Positions 35,301-47,800 of a stretch of DNA of 64,000 bases are shown piece after piece. A program made the position numbers and the translations under genes. The notes beneath the pieces were generated by a model. That model did not search any database. It was not told where the DNA came from and saw only the letters and a list, made by a program, of their open reading frames with translations. Positions within the stretch are counted from its first letter, which is position 1. Every line of letters starts with the position of its first letter. This stretch comes from Sipunculus nudus (taxonomy: Eukaryota; Annelida; Sipuncula; Golfingiida; Sipunculidae), in contig CM049312.1 in assembly GCA_026874595.1 (NCBI GenBank), forward strand, positions 64,076,929 through 64,140,928, read 5' to 3'.

Positions 35301-38300
35301 TCTATTAATCATGGCGGAAAATGTTCCATTTAAAAAAAAAAACCGTCTTTACTGCCCAACCATGTTCACATTTCATAGTATCGGTCACATCTCACATCTT
35401 GAGAACATCATCAAAAACTTCCGAATAATAAAACGTAGGATGAAGCAATCTGATTTTAAATGTCACCGGCGGAATCAGGACGGCAAATTTAATCATGGGT
35501 CGAAGGTAGTAAATACGAACCAGGCCTCGGGTTTTTTCCCTCAGACTAACATAAACTGAATGGATGAAAATTTTAAAATACAGTATACAAATTGATGTTG
35601 TTGTGAGAAAGAGGGAAATTTAACAAAAGTGGCAAAAATCACAAACCGGAATAATCAAATAATAGTAACAAGGAGATGATGATAAAATTTTGATTACAGA
35701 TTAAACCATTTAAGGCAGACAGTGGAATTACCTCAAGAATTGTGTCAATCAAACGGCAAACCATGACAATTGAATTAAGTTCTGCTACACTAAGAACCAA
35801 ACTCTTCTACGGACTCTGCGCCCCAAGTATGGAGGGGCGATTATGTTTTCTGTTTTTAATAGAAACGCTGAAATGTCAACTGTGCCTCAATTCTTTAAAT
35901 AGCGTATATAAAGATGATCCAATCAATTTTTCATTATATCTTTCATACACGAACAAATAAAGTTAAAACGATTAAAGGGGCCTAATCACCTAGCATGTTG
36001 ATTTAAAACAGAAATAAGCTTCTCTATAAAATGAGTTTGTACCTGAAAAAATATTTTCCCTAAACCGTTTGCTTATTCCTTACAAAAAAGAGTGCTAAAA
36101 TAATGGACTGGACACGATCACAAGTGTCAACAAAAACACAACGCGTGCATCGCCAAGGCCACTACACCTGTCAATTAGGAGATGCCCTGACTGACTTGGC
36201 CCAAATATGTAATACCTGTTTCCGCTGGCTGAGACATGTCGTGTTGCGGTTCAAAAACGGACCTCACGTGCCCTTGTTATAGTAAACCTACGCATGTGGA
36301 CTGACTGTGTTTACCAACACGCAGAACCATATCAATGTGTTTGACAGCCGTATGCTAGGTACTAAGACTGTGTGCTGAGATGGTTCTGCTTGGAAACTTT
36401 CATATAAAGCAAAACTGTACTGATAGTGTGAAAATATAGGCTTTACTCACAGGATTGCTCATGAATATTTTCCTTTAAAATATACGAATAAAAATAAAAC
36501 AGAAATGTTTATGTGAAGAATGTTATATGAATAAAAGACAGAATGCAGTTTATATAACTAATCACATCATAATTTTTTGTCTGGCTTGTTCTTGTCAGCC
36601 TTTTGAATGATTCAGTATTCTGTTGGTTTGTATTTTGCATGGTTTAGTCTTCATTAACCATAAAATTCGACTTTAAGTACCGCAAAGATAGTGCTGTAGT
36701 ACTGGCTTATATTAACATGAATCGATAAGCCGCTTATTATATATACTGAGTGTGAGTTTCTTAGCATGTACCAGAAGGATGGCATTTCATACGTTGATTA
36801 TACCAAAGCAAAACATGCAGGATGTTTTATTCATGGACGACCTTGGAAATATTGTGCAGTGATTTTCTGAAAAAAAATGATCTTTAAAGGTTCAGTTAAC
36901 CCGAATTATAGGCACAACTGGCGCGATACGACTATCGATTGCTAAAAAATATCAGAACGAATATCGTTGACTCTGACAATAATCAATATGATTATCGATG
37001 GCTATGGTTTTAAATGTTATACATGTGAACAGGAATCCGTTTAAGATTAAGTAATTCCGGATATTTATGTCAAGGAAAATAGTGATTCGAGAGTGTCTAT
37101 TAAATTATTCCAAAGACAAATGGAACCTAAATTCTGTTTGGGTTCACCAAAACAATGCGGTACTTCTATCACTGCGAAGTCGCGGTGGCGTGTATCGATC
37201 GCCTGGTAGTTGCGCCTTTCTGACGAATAGAATGTCTGTCGACTAAGTCAGATTGGTATTACGAGTTTACTGTTACGAGTTACTGTATTAATTATATTTT
37301 TCAATAATGATTCAAACTTAGTTTCTAAATATATCTGCTTCACATGTTTGCTGCATATCTGGCCTCCAACATGCATGTCTCCCATGGATTCCCTGAATGA
37401 AAGCTTCGTCGGGAAAACCACACAGAGAATGGACACCCTTCCCCGATTGGTCTTTTCTACCTAAAACGAATCTCCTCCTGACTGGACGTTAGACGGCCGG
37501 ACTACTTTTCTGAACAGTCAAACTTTGAAATAAAAAATTGTTACGTTCGAGAAACACCTTCTCTTTACATTTCACATGCGCATGCTTGCAAAATACTACT
37601 TTTTCCATTAATCGTCACCACAGAAATACAAATGTGTATGTAATTCGGCTTGAAACAATACTTGTTCAGTTAATATTTTCGGTATTTATACCTGTGTATT
37701 TAGAATCCGAAGTGAATTGTGGGGTTTAGATTGTGACGCCCACAATCCCTAACCAGCAAAGTCATACGTTCTGAGTCCGATTCTGCGCAGTGTAAGAGCT
37801 GGGGTTTGGTGCATTAGCTTATTTTATACTTGTATTCTTTTTTCGTTTTGCGGGGTTACCCTGAGAGTTACCTATTATGCAAAGCGATAAATAAGGATTG
37901 CCAAAACAGTGCAGTTTTTGACATAACTGCCGTAATAACTAAAAAAAGACTGAACTGGATAACGTTATACCTTGATTTAGGACTGACCTGCTGATAGACG
38001 TGGACATCTGCATATATGTGAGAGACACTCCGGCCATAAAGAATATTGGTATTTTACGCCGAGCCCTCACTTATTATCTATATTACCATGTATCGTGGGA
38101 TCTAAGTTTTGTCCTTCAAACCGATGTCCGATAACCTGACCATAATGATATGGCAATAATAATTAGCCTAATAATGATTAGGTTTTCTAAAAGCCGATCG
38201 TGAATTCTTGTCACTGATATCTTTAGATTTTGGAATTATTTCGATATAAAGCATTGTAAGTAATGTATTGTTTAATGATGATGCTACATTTCATTAGGGT

Positions 38301-38380
38301 TGATCCTACAAGTATATTTTATTTTATTTATTCATCTTATACAACTGATATTTCTATGGTTGGAATTAAAACAATGAGAT

Positions 38381-38444
<64 letters not shown>
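32395..38444 (+). repeat. Large tandem array, unit 1 (6,050 bp)
   Basis: The unit starts TGACCACATTTATTTATTGA and ends in a (TA)n tract (38,380-38,444). It is collinear with units 2 and 3 from start to end. Blocks include GGCTTCCACTGCC (32,818), a GACGAGGAAAGGGAAGCTAG region (33,454), CGGGGGTTGATGTGTTTGG (35,230), ACGCGTGCATCGCC (36,141) and GATTCTGCGCAGTG (37,779). Unit 1 lacks about 350 bp present in units 2 and 3 near 33,800-33,860 and about 100 bp near 37,270. No frame is preserved among all three units, and the longest (33,441-33,797) shows mostly amino-acid-changing differences against unit 3. Parts of the unit occur alone at 3,440-3,800 and 8,676-9,300, so the unit includes older dispersed repeats. 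Confidence 0.9.
38380..38444. repeat. (TA)n tract at the end of array unit 1
   Basis: About 65 bp of TA repeat with one AATA interruption, sitting exactly at the junction of units 1 and 2. Confidence 0.95.
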
Positions 38445-38447
<3 letters not shown>

Positions 38448-41400
38448 CCACATTTTTTATTGATTCTGCTGAATATTGAAAGTTTCATTGGAGAGACCCT
38501 TTTTTTAATTTATGTTGTCTGGTTTTCACTTTGTTTATAAATCCAGTGTCCCTATATGCATGCTTAAGTAACATCGACCATCTACCTTTCATTAAGGAAT
38601 AAATAGCTCCTTATTATTCTGATATGCCAGGCATGGATGCGTTTAGGATGCCATTCAGATTAACAAATATAGGTCTGGTCTTATTTATTATTAAACCTTA
38701 CCTTTTTTTCATCACACATTAGTAATGTCTTTGCAAAAAAAGTAAGCAACACAATCACGGTTGCTTCAACCTGTTTGCTAGAACATGATACATTCTGATA
38801 TAAGTAAAGAACTAAATAATGTATATAACAAGATTACAAGATTTTCACAGAATCATATTCGTCATCTTTATGGCTTCCACTGCCGATCTGTCCCCTGTCA
38901 TTTGAAATCTATTGAATAGCAAACTCTTGCTGCATGCTACACAAAAGATATGATAATCTGAAGCATCTGAACTCGCCTTGGATACTGCGGCACTTGGTGT
39001 ATTAAAGTTATGTAAAAGTGTTAAACTGTTTTTTTTTATATTCAAGTGTTTTTGGTTTTGTTCTTCTAAGTTTCACTTGGTTTTGTCTTAATAATTGTTG
39101 GTAATAACACGAGAGACACAGACTGCAGTGTGCCTTCTGGATTAGTTTGATCACAATTTTCTTGGTTTTCTTATTTAATGTACATGGTAATCAGGCTTTA
39201 TCTGTCACCTGAATGTGAATAATGTGACTGAAGTATAAAATTATTGCATTAAAAATAATATCACTTCATCCCTTTCAAACACGAAATATGTTGTGCATTT
39301 GTATGTTTTCATAAGAACCTCATATGACCTTTTTTCAATTTATCATGATGGATATGTGAAGTATATGCATCAGGATATATATGGCTCTAAACGGAGAAAA
39401 ACAATCAAGCTTTTCAGTGCATTCCTCTCTTACAGTTCATTCTTTAGTATCGCTTCAACTAAACTGAAGTCGAATAAAGAGTTGATTAAATATGTAAAAC
39501 TGAATGGGTTTAAATGACGAAGAAAGGGAGGCTAGGGGCTCGGAAACATCTTTGTACCGCCTAACAAACATTCCTGCAAATGTTTACTCAAATATGCTCT
39601 GATTTATATTGACATACTCCCACATCTACCTTATCGCAGATGCCGGCGTGGTATTGTGGGTGGCTATTTAGGAAACTTCTTTAAATTTAACTTGTCTAAC
39701 TCACCCAGAGAGAAATATAATTCCTCAAGTCAAAACTTCCATGCAAGTTATACAAGTTATACTCTGTTTTCTTTAATATATCGAGAGGTTTCATGTGTTT
39801 AAGAAAAAGCTATGTTTCCCCGAGTTGTTCCGATTTAACTTCAGATGACATCGGGAACCGAATCGGGGGTGATCGCGGAACATCTGGTAAAACTGTAGGA
39901 AATCGGAAGTGAGACAACATGACGGAGAGAGTGCGGAGCGTTTAATGTGGCGATCGTTTGACACTGTGATAAAATTTATCAACATCCGGATAACACTTTA
40001 ACACAGCCTATTACATCGGTAGACTTCGGTTAACATGGGGTAAATCCGGTTACTGCGATGTTTTGCCGATGTTTAAAGATGTAACGAAAATGTCTTACGA
40101 TATTTAGCGGAAAATTCGGATATTTTCTTATTTGACCCGATGTCTCCGCTATGTCGCAGGCGATGTAGGTCATCGGCATAATTTCAGGTGACAGCAAGGT
40201 GCTAAAGGAAGTAAATTGAAACCTGGGCACATGGGTAAACCATATTTGATGGACTTGGCTATTGTCGAGTAAATATTTACGAAGGCCACAAATGGTACCT
40301 TAGTCAAAAGCTTGACATTTCTTTATTCAGCAGGACACGCAAGCTCGTTCCCTATGTGGAACTGACTTTATTCCTTCCGTAATATGACTTCCCTAACTTT
40401 GTAATATAAATAGTATGACTCCACCCGGAACAACAGCACTGGCCGCTAATTTCCTGTACTTGATCTTAGTAGGGTTTTGTAGGCCATCCGTACTAATATA
40501 AAAGACCATAATGTCATCAACCTCTTTTTCCAGCATACATACAATGTTGCTCTTGATAGTAAAAGTACCTTTTATCACAAATCGCAAGGAAATTAAAAAG
40601 CATAACCTTTAAATTGATTTTCTTTCTCTTTTGAATTACTCTTGTTTTATTTATATGATAAAAGTTAACTACATTTTGCTATTCTTTTTATGCAATTATA
40701 TAGTCTGCACGGATAAAATGCACTTTAAAGAAAACAAAAGTACCATGCTATAAGAAACCATTTTGTTGTCGAGTAAATAACGCTCTCGTCTTTATCTGGA
40801 TGGTCACCTTACTTCCCGTCAATTAAGATCATACATACAAGAAACATGAGTGTGTAAGGAACACATTCAGTCTGAATACTTTTAAGTGGCTATTTTGATT
40901 AAACAGCTATTCATAAATCACGGAATCGAAATGTTATATGCGAAAACATTTTGAATAATTATTTGTTTTATCTATATATGTATTACCTTAAGAGATGGTT
41001 TTAAGACAATATCAGGCTTTGTTTTTATAAGAAATTCCATATTTTAAACGTTATTATCAGAATTAACCATTAAGACATGTTGTTCAGGATAACAATAATT
41101 CAGTTTATGCAATTAAATCTAGACTAATAGAACCATGATTGTATATGTAATCAACATAATGGAATATAACATATTAAATCTGCCGGATGGTTAACATTTG
41201 ATAACAATTCTATTGTCATATTATTCAAGCAATAACGGAACTGTGAGGCAATCTTTGTGAAGTTTACAGACTCATACACGCCTTTGACCAGTTTCTGTTG
41301 TTAATGTGAGAAATATTTTTTTTTCGCATTTTCATGATAAATTGAGTCAATTATTTAATATTGATATGTCAATGATTTTTTTTCAAGAATATGATGTTAA

Positions 41401-44400
41401 CATATAATGAACCAACTACAACCATCTTAACTGTCCGTCAAGGACAATATTCATATCGTCTACGCATTCGTATAACCCAACATACAAACATTTAATTAGG
41501 AACGACCAGTATGTTGCATTAACGATGAGGGGCATTTCTTATTAGCCCTCGGGGGTTGATGTGTTTGGCCTAATTGCTTGCCCTGGTCACTGGACAGTGA
41601 TTGAGATATACTAGCGCATGTCTATTAATCATAACCAAACCTGTTCCATTTTTCAAAAACCGTCTTCACTGCCCAACCATGTTCACATTTCATAGTATCG
41701 GTCACATCTCACATCTAGAGAACATCATAAAAACTTCCGAATAATAAAACGTAGGATGAAGCAATCTGATTGTAAATGTCACCGGCAAAATCAGGCGGCA
41801 AATTTAATCATGGGTCGATGGTAGTAAATACGAACCAGGCCTCAGGTGTTTTCCCTTAGACTAACATAAACTGAATGGATGAAATTTTAAAATACAGTAT
41901 ACAAATTGATGTTGTTGTGAAAAAGAGGGAATTTAACAAAAGTGGCTAAAATAACAAACCGGAATAATCAAATAATGGTTACAAGAAGATGATGATAACA
42001 TTTTGATTACAGATTAAACCATTTAAGGCAGACAGTGGAATTACCTCAAGAAATGTGTCAATCAAATGGCAAACCATGACAATTGAATTAAGTTCAGGTA
42101 CACTAAGTACTAAACTCCTCTACGGACTCTGCGCCCCAAGTATGGAGGGGCGATTATTTTTTTCTGTTTTTAATAGAAACGCTGAAATGTCAACTGTGCC
42201 TCAATTCTTTAAATATCGTATATAAAGATGATCCAATCAATGTTTCATTATATCTTTCATACACGAAAAAATAAAGTTAAAACGATTAAAGGGGCCTAAT
42301 CACCTAGCATGTTGATAAAACAGAAATTTGCTTCTTCTCTATAAAATGAGTTTGTACCTGAAAAAAATATTTTCCCTAAACCGTTTGCTTATTCCTTAAA
42401 CATAGAGTGCTAAAATAGTGGACTGGACACGATCACAAGTGTCAACAAAAACACAACGCGTGCATCGCCCAGGCCACTACACGTGTCAATTGGGAGATGC
42501 CCTGACTGGCTTGGCCTAAAACTGTAATACCAGTTTCTGCTGGCTGAGACATCGCGTGTTGCGGCTCAAAAACGGACCTCACGTGCCTTTGTTATAGTAG
42601 ACATACGCATGTGGACTGACTGTGTTTACCAACACACAGAACCATATCAATGTGTTTGACAGCCGTATGCAAGGTACTAAGACTGTGTGCTGAGATGGTT
42701 TTGCTTGGAAACTTTCGTATAAAGCAAAACCGTACTGATAATGTGAAAATATAGGCTTTGCTCATAAGATTGCTTATGATTATTTCCCTTTAAAATATAC
42801 GAATAAAAATCTAACTGAAATGTTTATATGAAGAATGTTATATGAATAAAAGACAGGTTGCAGTTTATATAACTAATCACATCATAGTTTATTTGTCTGG
42901 CTTGATCTTGGCAGCCTTTTGAATGATTCAGTATTCTGTTGGTTTGTATTTTGCATGGTTAAGTCTACTTAAACCATAAAATTCGACTTTAAGTACGGCA
43001 AATATAGTGCTGTAGTACTGGCTTATATTAACATGAATCGATAAGCCGCTTCTTATATATACTGAGTGCATGTGAGTTTCTTGGCATGTACCAGAAGGAT
43101 GGCATTTCTTACGTTGATTATACCAAAGCAAAACATGCAGATGTTTTTTCATGGACGACCTTGGAAATATTGTTCAGGGATTTTCTGAAAATAAAATGAT
43201 CTTTTAAAAATTCAGTTAAACCCGAATTATAGGCACGACTGGCGCGATACGACTATTGATTGCTAAAAAAAATCAGAACGAATATCGTTGACTCTGACAA
43301 TAATTAATATGATTATCGATGGCTATGGCTTAAATGTTATACATGTGAACAGGAATCCGTTTAAGATTAAGAAATTCCGGATATTTATGTCAAGGAAAAT
43401 AGTGATTCAAGAGTGTCTATTAAATTATTCCAAAGTCAAATGGAATCTACCATCTGTTTGGGTTCAACAAACCAATGCGGTACTTCTATCACTGCGAAGT
43501 CGCGGTGGCGTTTATCGATCGCCTGGTAGTTGCGCCTTTCTGACGATTAGAATGTCTGTCGACTAAGTCAGATTGGTATTACCAGTTTAAACGAAAACTA
43601 CGGGAAAATCACGATGGTGGAACAGGTTGTTTCTTTAATTTGATAATTCCTCATCGGTTACACGTTTTATTACACTACGCGTACATCAGGCAAACCGTTA
43701 ACTGTGTTAATTATATTTTTAATAATGATTCAAACTTAGTTTCTAAATAAATCTGTTTCACATGTTTGCAGCATATCTGGCCTCCAACATGCAGGTCTTC
43801 CATGGATTCCCTGAATGAAAGTTTCGTCGGGAAAACCACACAGAAAATGGACACCTTTCCGCGATTGGTCTTTTCCACCTTAAACGAATCTCCTCCTGAC
43901 TGGACGTTAGACGGCCGGGACTACTTTTCTGAACAGTCAAACTTTAAAATAAAAATTGTTACGTTCAAGAAACACCTTCTCTTTACATTTCACATGCACA
44001 TGCTTGCAAAATACTACTTTTTCCATTAATCCTTACCACAGAAATATAAATGTGTATGTAATTCGGTTTGAAACAATACTTGTTCAGTTAATAATTTCGG
44101 TATTTATACCTGTGTATTTAGAATCCGAAGTGAATTGTGGGGTTCAGATTGTGACGCCCACAATCCCTAACCAGCAAAGTCATACGTTCTGAGTCCGATT
44201 CTGCGCAGTGTGAGAGCTGGGGTTTGGTGCATTAGCTTATTTTATACTTGTATTCTTTTTTCGTTTGTCGGGGTTACCGTGAGAGTTACCTATTATGCAA
44301 AGCGATAAATAAGGATTGCTATAACAGTGCAGTTTTTGACATAACTGCCGTAATAACTAAAAAAAGACTGAACTGAATAACGTTATATCTTGTTTTAGGA

Positions 44401-44798
44401 CTGACCTGCTGGTAGACGGGGACATCTGCATATATGTGAGAGAGACTCCGGCCATCAAGAATATTGGTATTTTACGCCGAGCCCTCACTTATTATCTATA
44501 TTACCATGTATCGTTGGATCAAGGTTTTGTCCTTCAAACCGGTGTCCGATAACCTGACCATAATGATATGGCAATAATAATTGGCCTAATAATGATTAGG
44601 TTTTCTAAAAGCCAATCATGAATTCATGTCACTGATATCTTTAGATTTTGGAATTATTTCGATATAAAGCATTGTATGTAATGTATTGTTTAATTATAAT
44701 GCTACATTTCATTAGGGTTAATCCTACAAGTATATTTTATTATATTAATTCATCTTATACAACTGATATTTCTATGATTGGAATTAAAACAATGAGAT

Positions 44799-44864
<66 letters not shown>
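38445..44864 (+). repeat. Large tandem array, unit 2 (6,420 bp)
   Basis: This is the longest unit, starting TGACCACATTTTTTATTGAT. It keeps the segment 39,030-39,282 that unit 3 has lost, and the segments around 39,837-40,235 and 43,589-43,690 that unit 1 lacks. It has its own deletion of about 70 bp near 40,311, where units 1 and 3 have GAAGGTCACCTTCTTGCAAG. The unit-1 frame of 118 codons is broken here by frameshifts near 39,511-39,580, again arguing against coding function. It ends in a (TA)n tract at 44,797-44,864. Confidence 0.9.
44797..44864. repeat. (TA)n tract at the end of array unit 2
   Basis: About 68 bp of TA repeat with the same AATA interruption near its start as the tract ending unit 1, so the tract was copied with the unit. 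Confidence 0.95.
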
Positions 44865-44867
<3 letters not shown>

Positions 44868-47800
44868 CCACATTTATTCATTGATTCAGCTGAATATTGA
44901 AAGTTTCATTGGAGAGACCCTTTTTTTAATTTATCTTGTCTGGTTTTCACTTTGTTTATAAATCCAGTGTCCCTATATGCATGCTTTAAGTAACATCGAC
45001 CATCTACTTTTCATTAAGGAATAAATAGCTCCTTATTATTGTGAAAAGCCAGGTATGGATGCGTTTAGGATGCCCTTCAGATTAACAAATATAGGTCTGG
45101 TCTTATTTATTATTAAACCTTTTTTTCATCACACATTAGGAATCTCTTTACAAAAAACAGTAAGCAACACATTTACGGTTGTTTCAACCTGTTTGCTAGA
45201 ACATGATAAGTCCCGATATATGTAAAGAACTAAATAATGTGTATAACAAGAACACAAGATTTTCACAGAATCACATTCGTCATCTTTTTGGCTTCCACTG
45301 CCGATCTGTCCCCTGTCATTTGAAATCTATTGAATTGCAAACTCTTGCTGCATGCTACACCAAAGATATGATAATCTGAAGCATCTGAATTCGCCTTGGA
45401 TACTGAGGCACATGGTGTATTAAAGTAATGTAAAAGTGTTAAACGTTTTTTTTATATACACGAAATATGTTGTGCATTTGTATGTTTTCATAAGACCCTC
45501 ATATGACTTTTTTTTCAATTTATCATGATGGATATGTGAAAATATGCATGAGGATATATATGGCTCTAAAGGGAGAAAAACAATCATGCTTCTCAGTGCA
45601 TTCCTCTCTTACAGTTCATTCTTTAGTATCGCTTCAACAAAACTGATGTCGAATAAAGAGTTAATTAAATAGGTAAAACTGAATGGGTTTAAATGACGAG
45701 GAAAGGGAAGCTAGGGGACTCGGAAACCTCTTTGTACCACCTCAGAAACATTCCTCTCGGAGGTCCTGCAAACGTTTAATCAAATATGCTTTTATTTATA
45801 TTGACATACTCCCCCATCTACCTTATCACACATGCCGGCGTGGTATTGTGGGTGGCTATTTAGGAAACTTCTTTAAATTTAACTTGCCTAACTCACCCAG
45901 AGAGAAATATAATTCCATAAGTCTAAACTTTCATGCACGTTATACAAGTTATACCGTGTTTCCTTTAATATATCGAGAGGTTTTATCTGTTTAAGGAAAA
46001 GCTTATAAACCTGTTTTCCCCGATTTGCTCCGATTTGACTTCGGATAACATCGGGAACCGAATCGGGGGTAATCGCTGAACATCTGGTAAACCTGTAGGA
46101 AATCGAAGTGAGACAACATGACGGAGACAGTGCGGAGCGTTTAATGTGGCGGTCGTTTGACACTGTGATAAAATTTATCAACATTTGGATAACACTTTAA
46201 CACAGCCTATTACATCGGTAGACTTCGGTTAACATGGGGTAAATCCAGTTACTGAGATGTTTTGACATTGTTTAAAGATGTTACGAAAATGTCTTACGAT
46301 ATTTAGCGGAAAATTCGGATATTTTCTTATTTGACCCCATGTCTCCGCTATGTCGCAGGCGATGTAAATCATCGGCATAATTTCAGGTGACAGCTAAAGG
46401 AAGTACATTGAAACCTTGGCACATGGGTACACCATGAGTGATGGACTTAGCTATCGTCGGGTAAATATTTACGAAGGCCGCAGATGGTACCAAAGTTATT
46501 AGCTTGAAGGTCACCTTCTTGCAAGTAATAAAATCAGTGCCCCGGAGTGCAGCTTCTCAAATTATGGAACACAAGGAGACATTTCTTTATTCAACAGGAC
46601 ACGCAGCTCGTTTCCTATGTGGAACTGACTTTATTCCTTCCGTAATATGACTTCCCTAACTTTGTAATATAAATAATATGACTCCACCTGGAGCAACAGC
46701 TCTGGCCGCTAATTTCCTGTACTGTATCTTAGTAGGGTTTCGTAGGCCATCCGTCCTAATATAAAAGACCATAATGTCATCAACCTCTTTTCCAGCATAC
46801 ATGCAATGTTGCCCTTGATAGTAAAAGTACCTTTTATCAGATATCGCAAGGAAATTAAAAATCATAACCTTTAAATGTATGTTCTTTCTCTTTTTGAATT
46901 ACTCTTGTTTCATTTGTATGATAAAAGTTAACTACTTTTTGCTATTCTTTTAAAATGCACTTTAAAGTAAACAAAAGTACCATGCTATAAGAAACCATTT
47001 TGTTGTCGAGTAAATAAAGCTGTCGTCTTTATGTGGATGGTCACCTTACTTCCCGTCATACAAACAAGAAACATGAATGTGTAAGGAACACATTCAGTCT
47101 GAATACTTCTTAGTGGCTTCTTTTATTAAACAGCTATTCATAAATCACGGAATCGACAGGTTATATGTGAAAACATTTTGATTAATTATTTGTTTTATTT
47201 ATTAATGTATTAGCTTAAGACATGGTTTTAAGACGATATCCGTATTTTAAAAGTTATTATCATATAAACCATTAAGGCCTGTTGTTCAGGATAAAAATAA
47301 TTCAGTTTATGCATTTTAAACTAGACTAAGAGAACCATGATTGTATATGCAATCAACATAATGGAATATAACATATCAAATCTGCCGGATGGTTAACATT
47401 TGATAACAATTCTATTGTCATATTAGACTCATACACGCCTTTGACCAGTTTCTAATGTTAATGTGAGAAATTTTTTTTTTGCATTTTCATATTATTTAAT
47501 ATTGATATGTCAATGATTTTTTTCAAGAATATGATGTTAACATATGATGAACCAACTACAACAATCTTAAATGTCCGTTAAGGACAATATTCATATCGTC
47601 TACACATTTTTATAACCCAACATAGAAACATTTAATTAGGAACGACCAGCCTGTTGCATTAACGGTGAGGGGCATTTCTTGTAAGACCTCGGGGGTTGAT
47701 ATGTTTGGCCTAATTGCTTGCCGTGGTCACTGGACAGTGATTGAGATATACTAGCGCATGTCTATTAATCATGACCGAACCTGTTCCATTTTTTAAAAAA

